DNA of 64,000 nucleotides from contig MU271145.1 in assembly GCA_021432605.1 (NCBI GenBank), forward strand, positions 2,914,001-2,978,000, read 5' to 3'. The stretch comes from Coniochaeta sp. PMI_546 (lineage: Eukaryota > Ascomycota > Sordariomycetes > Coniochaetales > Coniochaetaceae). The notes beneath the pieces are model-generated. The model worked only from the letters and a program-made list of their open reading frames with translations. It searched no databases and was not told where the DNA came from. The translations under genes were made by a program, and so were the position numbers. Below, piece by piece: positions 9,764 through 18,201 of the stretch; position 1 is the first letter of the stretch; the number at the start of each line of letters is the position of its first letter.

Positions 9764-11815
9764 ATGGTCCGCAAGACCAACAACTCGATGGCCGTCGCCC
9801 TTGACTTCTGGTCTCCTGTCATACCGACTCAGCACCAGCAGACCGCTGCCGAGTCCTTGCCATCTCCTGCCTCCACCCCGAAGAATATTCCTAACAAGCA
9901 GACTATCCCTAAGAAGACACCGACGAAGTCGACCCCATCAAAATCGACTCCCACCAAGTCGGCTCCCTCCAAGTCGGCTCCCATCAAGTCGGCTTCCACC
10001 AAGTCGGCTCCTACCATGTCGACTCCCACCAAGTCGGCTCTTAGCAAGTCAGCTCCTAGCAAGTCGGCTCCTAGCAAGTCAACTCCAATCGAGTCGGCTC
10101 CCACCAAGTCGGCTCCCACCAAGTCGGCTCCTATCAAGTCGGCTCCTATCAAGTCGGCTCCTATCAAGTCGGCTCCTATCAAGTCGGCTTCTACCAAGTC
10201 AACTCCCACCAAGTCGGCTCTTAGCAAGTCGGCTCTGAGCAAGTCAACTCCCATCGAGGCGGCTCCCTCCAAGTCGACCAACCTCAAGTCCATCGCCGCC
10301 AAATCGACTCCCGTCAAGAAGAACCCAGCCAAGGACACGCCCATCAAGAAGACCTCGAAGGTAGCCAAACCCATTGCGCCCAAGAAGGCAACCACAGTCC
10401 CGCCCAAGGGTGTGGCCCAGAGGAAGAAGCCATCCAAGTCCGCCACAATCGACGAGGAATATGACCCAGCAGCCATCAAGAAGCAATGGTCTACCATGTT
10501 CAGCAACCCTCTCTACCAAGAGGATTCGGACTCAGACGATGGCAAGGTCAACACCAAGAAGCCGAACAAGGTCGCCGTCACCCAAGATAAACAGACCTCT
10601 AAGACTTCCAAGGCCGCGAAGTCCGCCATCACCGGAGCGAAGCAAGCCACACCAACACCCATGGCCGAGACGGCCAGGTCCGATGTCTTCAACGACCACC
10701 TCCGCCAGAGTGATGACGAGGATGAGACTGAGACCATGGTATTCCACTACACAACCACCACAACCCCATCTGCGACTCCAAAGAAGTCGCACGGGACCGC
10801 TGCCAGCACTCTCCTGACCCCTGACACTACCCCCAGCAAGACTCCGACCAAGCCGACTTCGGTCAAGAAGACAGCCGCCCGAAAGACTCCAGCCAAGAAG
10901 ACACCACGGGCAACCAAGCCAAAGGCGCTCAAGAAGGCAGCCACACCCGCCAAGGCCAAGAAAGCAACCAAGCCAAAGGCACTCAAGAAGCCAGCCGCAC
11001 CCGCTCAGGCCAAAGAAGCAACCAAGCCTGCCATCATCGTCGAGGACCAGACCATCGCAGCATGCACTCCGTCCGCCGTCATCAAAGAGGAGCATCCCAC
11101 AGCGCCAGTCGTCCAGCCTGCGACCAGCGACCTCTGCGGCACCTCCCCCAGCAATTTTATACAAGTGAGTATCGAGGACGACGACGACTACGAGATGTCC
11201 TTCGACTTCACCCTGGACGACACCTCGGACACCTCGACACCACCACCCACCGGCGTCGCAACCCCTTCCACCACACCATGCACGACCACCGCCGAGCGGT
11301 CGTTGAAGCGCAAGGCAGAGCACTTCGACGAGGAGGAGGAGGAGGAAGCCGACGCGGCGGACGACATAGCTCGTGCTCCGACACCGACACCCGCACGCCC
11401 GGTCTCACCACCACTCATCTACAACCCCGATCTGCTCCGCCAATATAAGCGTCTCCGTCTGGAATACCTCGCTCCGACGGTCAGCAGCTGCGCCGAGGTC
11501 ATACCTCCCAGATTTCCCAGGGACGACGACTGGTGGTGGGACAGTGACGAATCGTCTTACTGCGGAGGGGATCCCGATTCTGATTCTGAGGACGAGCATC
11601 AGGTTGAGGTTCAGCATGGAGTTGAGGATGAGGATGATGCTCAAACTGAGTATGAGTATGTTTATGTGTATGAGGATGAGGTTGAGGATGAGGGTCGTGG
11701 ATCGGACGATGTGGTCATCAAGCTGGAGGACGATGATGAGACGGTCATCAAGATTGAGGATGAGGACGATGCGGTTATCAAGTTGGAGTCTGTGGACGAG
11801 ATGGATGTGCAATGA
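9764..11815 (+). CDS. Lys/Ser/Pro pentapeptide-repeat protein with acidic C-terminus, function unknown
   Basis: Single-exon gene of 683 aa that I do not recognise as a named family. The start at 9764 has a strong context (CAACCATGG); an in-frame extension upstream to 9707 exists but lacks a good start. Order: a short N-terminus with MAVALDFWSP; about 26 pentapeptides of the form K-S-[AT]-P-x (residues 55-184); a Lys/Ala/Pro-rich middle resembling linker-histone tails (KKTPAKKTP, TPAKAKKATKPKALKK, about 365-425); a less biased part with PPLIYNPDLLRQYKRLRLEY (about 545-565) that could be a folded or binding element; then a very acidic tail ending in three decapeptides with SUMO consensus sites at K653, K663 and K673. 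Composition suggests a disordered nuclear or chromatin-associated protein. It faces the MOT1 gene tail to tail. A chromatin role is inference from composition only. Confidence 0.75.
   Translation: MVRKTNNSMAVALDFWSPVIPTQHQQTAAESLPSPASTPKNIPNKQTIPKKTPTKSTPSKSTPTKSAPSKSAPIKSASTKSAPTMSTPTKSALSKSAPSKSAPSKSTPIESAPTKSAPTKSAPIKSAPIKSAPIKSAPIKSASTKSTPTKSALSKSALSKSTPIEAAPSKSTNLKSIAAKSTPVKKNPAKDTPIKKTSKVAKPIAPKKATTVPPKGVAQRKKPSKSATIDEEYDPAAIKKQWSTMFSNPLYQEDSDSDDGKVNTKKPNKVAVTQDKQTSKTSKAAKSAITGAKQATPTPMAETARSDVFNDHLRQSDDEDETETMVFHYTTTTTPSATPKKSHGTAASTLLTPDTTPSKTPTKPTSVKKTAARKTPAKKTPRATKPKALKKAATPAKAKKATKPKALKKPAAPAQAKEATKPAIIVEDQTIAACTPSAVIKEEHPTAPVVQPATSDLCGTSPSNFIQVSIEDDDDYEMSFDFTLDDTSDTSTPPPTGVATPSTTPCTTTAERSLKRKAEHFDEEEEEEADAADDIARAPTPTPARPVSPPLIYNPDLLRQYKRLRLEYLAPTVSSCAEVIPPRFPRDDDWWWDSDESSYCGGDPDSDSEDEHQVEVQHGVEDEDDAQTEYEYVYVYEDEVEDEGRGSDDVVIKLEDDDETVIKIEDEDDAVIKLESVDEMDVQ
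9926..10315 (+). repeat. 15-bp coding minisatellite (about 26 units)
   Basis: Units follow AAGTCGGCTCCYAYC and encode K-S-[AT]-P-[TSI]. All repeats keep the frame because the unit is 15 bp. Four consecutive units at about 10121-10180 are nearly identical (KSAPI), suggesting recent expansion. A higher-order repeat is also visible: the order KSAST, KSTPT/MSTPT, KSALS, ..., KSTPI, E[SA]AP occurs twice, near 9986-10105 and 10181-10270, as if a block had been duplicated. Length polymorphism between strains is likely. Confidence 0.85.
11714..11803 (+). repeat. Three tandem decapeptide units, each with a SUMO-type site
   Basis: Residues 651-680 form three 10-residue units starting VIKLEDDD, VIKIEDED and VIKLESVD. 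Each has the psi-K-x-E SUMO conjugation consensus at exact 30-bp spacing (lysines 653, 663, 673), and each is followed by acidic residues as in negatively charged amino-acid-dependent SUMO sites. A fourth IKEE sits further upstream in the protein near DNA position 11085. Modification is not shown by sequence. Confidence 0.7.
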
Positions 11816-12507
11816 GCAATGATCACTGATCAATGTGCAACGAGCAACACACAACGCACAACGAGCAACGAAGGATGAGCGATGATGATGAATGAGACGG
11901 AGAAGGAACTGATAGACCACCCGAAACAGCGTACTTGAGACTCATAGAAGTAATATCAGCGTTTGTCTTTTGCTTAAACTCTGACGTGCCACGCTTGCCT
12001 GCGACGTCAAACTGAGAACTGGGATGACAACCCCCTGAAGTTTGGCTGCTGTAAGGAAGATTGGCATATGTTTGCGAGACACCACAACCACCTCAACTGG
12101 ACATGGACAACCCCTAGTCCCTGACCGACGTGTAACGGATTGCATTAAGTGATCATAATCACTTCCCTCCCCCCAGAGGGCCCTATGTATGATACAGCAA
12201 TTTATACAGGATAAAAGCAAACAAACCCAGCAACCCAACAAGGAGAACCCATCGCATCCAAACCTGGTGACGCCGGTGTCTACCATATCTCTCCCTTTCC
12301 CAGCCAGAATGCTGCAAAAAAAAAAGCAAGACCGTGGTGTCCATGCCCGTTCCAACAAGACAAGACGGAAAACTGCTATGCGATTCGCCGATTCAATGCT
12401 CCGCATATGGGAAAAGAGAGAGAGAACAAGAAGGCAACGCAAGACCAAGACCCTATTCTTATCCTACTCGTATCTCCCAAAATCCACCTGTACTTTTCAA
12501 GGAAAGC
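11816..12507. other. Convergent 3' intergenic region
   Basis: Lies between the stop codons of the plus-strand repeat-protein gene and the minus-strand MOT1 gene. It holds CAACGAGCAACAC-like short repeats just after 11830 and A-rich stretches (12316-12325) but no recognised gene. Both 3' untranslated regions are presumably here. Confidence 0.6.
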
Positions 12508-15500
12508 TCACTGCATGGTCTTCAAGAAGCCATCCAAGTCGAAACTCTCCTCATACTGCCGGTTGTCCCACAGCTCGCCCAGGTCATCCAGCCAGGCCGG
12601 CTTCTTGCCCGGCTGCCGCACGTCGCCCGTCTCGAGGTCGACCATGTCCTCCTCCCTGCCCTCCATGCCGCCCCCGTCCTTGGGCTTGTCGGATATGAGA
12701 CTGGGTCCCGTGTCGCCCAGGTTGAACAGGTCCAGTATCTGGTCCGTGTCCATGGTCGCCAGCCCGGCGTTCTGCTGGTTCACGACGGTGCTAGCGACGT
12801 CAATCTTGAAGCGCTGCAGGGACAGGATCTTCTCCTCGAGCGTGCCGCGCGTGATGAGGCGGTAGACGTTGACGACCTTCTTTTGGCCGATGCGATGCGC
12901 GCGGTCCATGGCCTGCAAGTCTTTCTGCGGGTTCCAGTCGTGCTCGACGAAGATGACGGTGTCGGCACCCGTGAGGTTGAGGCCCAGACCGCCGACGCTC
13001 GTGGTCAGCAGGAGCACGTCGTACGACGGGTCGCTGTTGAACTTGTTGACAATGTCCTGCCGCTTGTTGGCCTCTACGGAGCCGTCGAGCCGGAGGTACG
13101 ACACGGAGGGGAGCATGTTCTTGAGCACCGTGTTCTGCACCATGTCCAGCATCTCCTTCATCTGGCAGAAGACTAGGGCGCGATGGGGCTTGATGGGCGT
13201 GTAGAGCGGATCGCTGGACTCCTGACCTTCCACGCCGATGCCGCAGTCGACGAGGAGATCTCTCAGGGCTGTGAGTTTGGGTGCGTGGGCTGGATCCTCG
13301 AGGCTCGTTCCTTGCTTCATGAGGAACTTCTGCGTCTCCTCGTACGATCGGTGGCCCGGCTTCAGTACGAGAGCGGGCGAGTTGCATAGCTTCCGCATGT
13401 ACTGCAGCGCCTGGAAGATGTGCTGTTTGGCATCCTTGTCTTCCCTGCCAGCTTCTTCCGTGATCTTCTTGCCCTCACGCTTCGTGAAGTCCTCGAAGAG
13501 CTTGAGCTGCACGTCGCTGAGATCGCAATAGTAGTTCTGCAGGATCTTGGGTGGCAGATCGTCCAGAACCTCTTCCTTCAGGCGACGGAGCAGGAATGGC
13601 AGCACTTGCTTGTGGAGGGCTTCGATGGCTAGAGCGCCGGCCTCCTGTTCTTTCGACGAAGCTTTGCTGTAACGGCTGTTGGAGATCGGCTTGGCAAACC
13701 GATCGAGGAAGACCTTCTCTGCACCGAGGAAGCCGGGCATCAAGAAGTCGAACAGAGACCAAAGCTCCAAAACATTATTCTGGATTGGTGTTCCTGTGAG
13801 GATGAGACGGTGGTTGCTGACCAGCTTCTTGACAGCAATGCTGATCTTGGCCTTGGGGTTCTTAATCAGATGACCTTCGTCCAAGACGACGTAGTTCCAG
13901 CTGTATTTCTCGAGGACTTCACAATCATTCCGGCAGACGTCGTAAGATGTGATGACAATATCGGTCTTATCGAGCTGATCTTTCATGGCTTTCCGCTCCG
14001 GCGGCGTGCCTACATAGGCAGTGACGCTCAAGAACGGTGCGTAAGTCTTGATCTCCTGCTGCCAGTGCCCTGACAGGGTGGGCGGGCAGACGATTAGTGA
14101 TGGCAGCCTCCTGACATCAGGGGCACCTGTTTTCGCAAACTCCTCGGCTCTCTGGTGATGATCGCTGGCGACAATGCAGAGTGTCTGGAGTGTCTTGCCA
14201 AGACCCATGTCGTCGCAAAGAATACCGTGAAGGTGATATTTGTTAAGGAAGTGAAGCCAGTTAACACCCTCTTGTTGATAAGAACGTAGTTCCGCCTTGA
14301 TCGCTACAGGGATCTGGAACGGCTCGACCTTCTTCGGATCCAAGAGCTGACCAATGAAGGTTCGCTCACGGTCTCTGCCTTTCAAGAGCTCTTCGGAGAG
14401 ACCTGGGGGATCCGGGATGCCAGCCTCTAGTGGAACGAGCTTCACCAGTGTCGCAAACGATGTGGTGGCGATCAAGCGAATCTCCGTGTCTGAATCACTC
14501 ATCCGACCCAAGACAGGTACAATGAGGAAAATTACATACGGCAGGATGGCATCTCCCATCACAGCGATCAAGTGATAGATGGTCTCGACCGCTCCTTGAC
14601 GAATATTCAGGTCAAGGGGGTTGTTGATAGATGGGAGGACTTTCTCGACCAGAGCCGTCATGCCCTCGACGGTAATGATGCTGCAGATTGTTGCCATGCA
14701 CTTGGCCGCCATGTACCGGAAGACAGAGAGCTCCGAATGAAGCGCCTTGATGACTAGTGGCACCTGCTGCATCACAAACGGATGCAATGCAGGGTGCAAT
14801 GTAGGAGTCATTGTGCGAATGACCGACATGGCATCCACAATTTCTTGTCCAAAAGTGTTCTCCGGATCCTTAGCTTCTGGAGGCAGATCGCCAGAGAACG
14901 CTTTGACCAGAGGATCGACCATGAAGGCCCGAAGGCTCGGTACGACCTCCAAGAGATCGGCACCATATGTGTGAGACAATATCTCCAATGCTTCCTTCGC
15001 TCCGCGCCTGGTAATACGTGCGGCCTTAGCTTCTCTTGCCCATTTGGCAGCGTCAGGATGATCAACACGGTCTTCTTCCTTCTGCATGGAGAGGATGACG
15101 TTCGTCTTGTGAGCGTGAACCGGGAACTCGGGCGTTTCCGCGACCTCAACACAGGAGAACTTGACCAGATTGGCAACGACCTTGTCGGCGGGGCCACGGC
15201 GACCCGAATCCGTAAACAATTGAACAAGTCGCGCAATGGTACTTGCGGACCGGCTCTGGAGCTCTTGGTTCTCCTCGGCCTTGATGCTGTCCATGATCGC
15301 CTTGATCAAGGGGCTGGGCTTCTTGGGAAGTACTTTCATTGCCACAAGGGCGCAGGCTGCGGCTGCTTTGATACGAGCGTCTCTGACTTCCTTGATGGTC
15401 TTGGCCTCCTCCACGGCAGCGGCAGCAACTTGGCGGGCCTCTTGAAGCTGTGGAAGAGCAATCAGGCGCTGTCCGGGCGCCATGGCCTTCTTCAACCGCT

Positions 15501-18201
15501 CATAGTCGTCGCCAACGACCTTTTCAGCATGGCTAATAGAAAAGGCGCTGGGGCCGGCCTCTGGTTCCCCTTGGACAAGAACGGCCAGTGTCGGTAGCTT
15601 GCCATGCGACACCTTGCCGAGGTCACGGAACATGTTGACGAGCTGTTGGCATTGCGAGCGGGCTCGTTGCAGGTAGGTTACCAGATCTTTGTAATGCGAT
15701 GGACGATCACCATCAATGATCTTTTGAAGAGGTTGCGTGAACCTCTGAGCTTGGTCAGTGCTGGCGCAGTTCTTGGCGTATTCTTCGATCATGACGGCTG
15801 CCGTGAGTTGTGTGGAAGAGTAGGCGGACGAGAGACCAGAAATAACGCTGGCATCGTATGACCCGATCTTCTCGGCCGGTATGAGAGACATGATCAGGCC
15901 CATTGCCTTGGCTGCCGAGACTCGAGACCGCACCAGCACATCCATTCCCACTAGATCGACGTCTCCTTGCATCATGTGTCCATCGACGTCGTGAGAATGG
16001 GTAGATGTAGGGACATCATCGACCTTAGTAGATTTCCTCCTACGTTTCGTAGCCCTCTCTGCGCCTTCTATCGGGGATGACCGCCTTGCGGCCATAGCAC
16101 CCAACCCACTAGGCATTGAGTACGTGCCGCCGGAGGGTTTCTGGAAGAGAGTGGCATTCATCGGCAGTGGATTCCTTGATACGCCGATGGGATGAAGAGT
16201 AAGCTGCATAAGTGCGTCAACATGAGGCTCAAACTCGTCGGCCAGAATAGTCGGGTCATTGCCCAGGCACTTGACGAGTGCGCCCCAAAGCTCGAGGGAC
16301 ATGTTGAGGGTATCTCTGTCACGCTCCACGAGGATGTTCTGGAATATCAGCCGGAGGAGTCTTCCTGTCAGCCAACCTTGTGAGGCTTCGCTTCCAAGAT
16401 TCACGAATGTCATGAGAGCCTTCAACACGGCGAGGCGAACCGAGGTGATTGTGTGGCGAAGGAAGGGGTATAGTCGCGGAACCAAGAGTTTGAATGACCG
16501 CTCCTCATCTTGCGCGGCCGACAGCTTCATGGCTTCCAGCACTTCAGGGAAGCTGCACAAGGTGGCTAAGAGATCCATGATCTTTCCAGTCGAGGCGCTC
16601 AGATCGTCTCCAAGATTGGAGAGACTCTCCCAGACAATGTGAATAAGCTCATCCAGTGCGCCAGGGCGAAGGGACACGAATTCCTTGGCCATAGGAATGA
16701 GCGTTGCAGCACTGACCGAACGCACATCGTCATCCATGTCACCCAGGCCCTTGATGACAGCGCTGACGACGCCATCGATCATGTCGCTATCTTGAAGGAG
16801 CAGGTCCTTCCGGACAGCCACGACATACCGCAGACCGATCATGCCGCCATGGCATATGGCCCATATGTGTCGGTCGAGCTGGAGGTCGGTCTGCATAACC
16901 ATCCGAAATAGAATCCGGTAGACAGCGTAGACGGACTCTTTGGGAATATGCCTCAATACAGCACCAAGCGTCTGTCCTATTGATTCACGGATGGGCGCGA
17001 CTGACGTGTCGGAGGAATAGTCAGTGAACCTGTCCAGCATAAGCACGCAGCACAGACGACAGGCGAGATCATCTAGCCATGCGCGATTCAGTCGATCGTT
17101 CTCTGCGCGGGGCTTCCCCTTCATCCGTCCGGCCCCTTGGCCATGGACCCTGATAATCTCTCTTAAGCCCATTGCCGCCCCGTGACGCGTCTCCCACATC
17201 GGATCAAAAAGATCCATCTTGAGGAAGTCGCATAGGCGCTCGAACGGCCACTCAGTCCCATCAATGACCTCATCCGCTTCTAGTTCGGATTTGATGGGGA
17301 GAACCGGTCCCTTGAACTCGGAGACGACTTTACTGTCTTCGTCGACGTCACTCGGCCTTTCCAAGTTGAAATATTCCGACACCTGACCATTGCTCTTGGC
17401 ATCTCCGTCACCCATCGGAAGATCGTCGGCGAAGCCCTCTGAACCAGCGGTAGTCGTGCGCCTAATCGACAAATCTCCGAATCCGGATTTTCCTTGGGCA
17501 GCCTTCTGGGCCTCCCGCTTGCGTTTCCTCTTGAGAACATTGAGCTGCCGTGTACTGAGACCGGATTCTTCCGAATTATGACTCTGGCTCGCACCGTTTA
17601 GGCTATCTTGTCGACCGAGTCCATGAGTGCCGTTGCTGCCGTTATGATCTGGGGGACTTGAGGGACTGTGGTTATCGGAGATGATGGGCATCTCCTTGTC
17701 CTCGAATGGACGACCCAGAAGGCCGAGCCTGCCATTGAGAGTCTTCTTTTGGTGTTCGAGGCGGGCCTGGGGATCCAGAGAAGCCAGAGCGTAGTCCACA
17801 GGGCCACCTCTGAGCAATTCCCGGCCATACTTCAGCACGTTGTGTATCTCGAGAGTGTCGAGCTTGAAAAGGTCTTCGCGAGCGAATGTGTAGTCCTTGG
17901 TATCTTCTTCCTTCTTAACGACCAGACTTTCGCTCTTCGGCACCTCGTCTTTGGGTGCCTCACCCTCATTGGGATCATAAAGTGGTGCATGCTCAACAAT
18001 CTTTCCGATGGCCTTAGCGGAAGTATTCCTAGTCTCCCAATCTTTGTGACGAAGGTATGGGACGACACGAGACAACAGATTGAATAACTCTTCAGGGTGT
18101 GTCTTTTGCCAATCAGCTAGCTGGTTGACGGCGGTGTCCCTGATGAGCCGGGTGCTCCCGGTCTCGAGGATGGTAACAAGCCGATCAAGCCTGGACGCCA
18201 T
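12508..18201 (-). CDS. MOT1: TATA-binding-protein-associated Swi2/Snf2 ATPase Mot1
   Basis: Mot1/BTAF1 uses ATP to remove TBP from DNA and so redistributes it among promoters. Uninterrupted frame of 1897 aa, the usual length for the family. The N-terminus is typical (RLDRLVTILETGSTRLIRDT, then HEAT-like repeats such as YLRHKDWETRNTSAKAIGKI), with a HEAT solenoid to about residue 1270. A Ser/Lys-rich nuclear-type linker lies near 200-260. The ATPase follows: DDMGLGKT Walker A at about 1330, DEGH box at about 1440 (DEGH rather than DEAH is normal for Mot1), LTGTPIQNN, then the helicase C lobe with LLTTSVGGLGLNLTGA and AHRIGQ at about 1770. The C-terminus has the conserved tail ending FDLDGFLKTMQ. 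The start at 18201 matches the family N-terminus. No intron is needed, which is notable for a 5.7-kb fungal gene. Confidence 0.96.
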   Translation of the reverse strand: MASRLDRLVTILETGSTRLIRDTAVNQLADWQKTHPEELFNLLSRVVPYLRHKDWETRNTSAKAIGKIVEHAPLYDPNEGEAPKDEVPKSESLVVKKEEDTKDYTFAREDLFKLDTLEIHNVLKYGRELLRGGPVDYALASLDPQARLEHQKKTLNGRLGLLGRPFEDKEMPIISDNHSPSSPPDHNGSNGTHGLGRQDSLNGASQSHNSEESGLSTRQLNVLKRKRKREAQKAAQGKSGFGDLSIRRTTTAGSEGFADDLPMGDGDAKSNGQVSEYFNLERPSDVDEDSKVVSEFKGPVLPIKSELEADEVIDGTEWPFERLCDFLKMDLFDPMWETRHGAAMGLREIIRVHGQGAGRMKGKPRAENDRLNRAWLDDLACRLCCVLMLDRFTDYSSDTSVAPIRESIGQTLGAVLRHIPKESVYAVYRILFRMVMQTDLQLDRHIWAICHGGMIGLRYVVAVRKDLLLQDSDMIDGVVSAVIKGLGDMDDDVRSVSAATLIPMAKEFVSLRPGALDELIHIVWESLSNLGDDLSASTGKIMDLLATLCSFPEVLEAMKLSAAQDEERSFKLLVPRLYPFLRHTITSVRLAVLKALMTFVNLGSEASQGWLTGRLLRLIFQNILVERDRDTLNMSLELWGALVKCLGNDPTILADEFEPHVDALMQLTLHPIGVSRNPLPMNATLFQKPSGGTYSMPSGLGAMAARRSSPIEGAERATKRRRKSTKVDDVPTSTHSHDVDGHMMQGDVDLVGMDVLVRSRVSAAKAMGLIMSLIPAEKIGSYDASVISGLSSAYSSTQLTAAVMIEEYAKNCASTDQAQRFTQPLQKIIDGDRPSHYKDLVTYLQRARSQCQQLVNMFRDLGKVSHGKLPTLAVLVQGEPEAGPSAFSISHAEKVVGDDYERLKKAMAPGQRLIALPQLQEARQVAAAAVEEAKTIKEVRDARIKAAAACALVAMKVLPKKPSPLIKAIMDSIKAEENQELQSRSASTIARLVQLFTDSGRRGPADKVVANLVKFSCVEVAETPEFPVHAHKTNVILSMQKEEDRVDHPDAAKWAREAKAARITRRGAKEALEILSHTYGADLLEVVPSLRAFMVDPLVKAFSGDLPPEAKDPENTFGQEIVDAMSVIRTMTPTLHPALHPFVMQQVPLVIKALHSELSVFRYMAAKCMATICSIITVEGMTALVEKVLPSINNPLDLNIRQGAVETIYHLIAVMGDAILPYVIFLIVPVLGRMSDSDTEIRLIATTSFATLVKLVPLEAGIPDPPGLSEELLKGRDRERTFIGQLLDPKKVEPFQIPVAIKAELRSYQQEGVNWLHFLNKYHLHGILCDDMGLGKTLQTLCIVASDHHQRAEEFAKTGAPDVRRLPSLIVCPPTLSGHWQQEIKTYAPFLSVTAYVGTPPERKAMKDQLDKTDIVITSYDVCRNDCEVLEKYSWNYVVLDEGHLIKNPKAKISIAVKKLVSNHRLILTGTPIQNNVLELWSLFDFLMPGFLGAEKVFLDRFAKPISNSRYSKASSKEQEAGALAIEALHKQVLPFLLRRLKEEVLDDLPPKILQNYYCDLSDVQLKLFEDFTKREGKKITEEAGREDKDAKQHIFQALQYMRKLCNSPALVLKPGHRSYEETQKFLMKQGTSLEDPAHAPKLTALRDLLVDCGIGVEGQESSDPLYTPIKPHRALVFCQMKEMLDMVQNTVLKNMLPSVSYLRLDGSVEANKRQDIVNKFNSDPSYDVLLLTTSVGGLGLNLTGADTVIFVEHDWNPQKDLQAMDRAHRIGQKKVVNVYRLITRGTLEEKILSLQRFKIDVASTVVNQQNAGLATMDTDQILDLFNLGDTGPSLISDKPKDGGGMEGREEDMVDLETGDVRQPGKKPAWLDDLGELWDNRQYEESFDLDGFLKTMQ

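Noticed and set aside
10532-11323. 263-codon minus-strand frame rich in Gly, Leu and Cys, opposite the repeat-protein gene
   Set aside because: Complement of the Lys/Ala/Pro-rich coding segment. Its composition is fully explained by AAG, GCC and ACC codons on the other strand.
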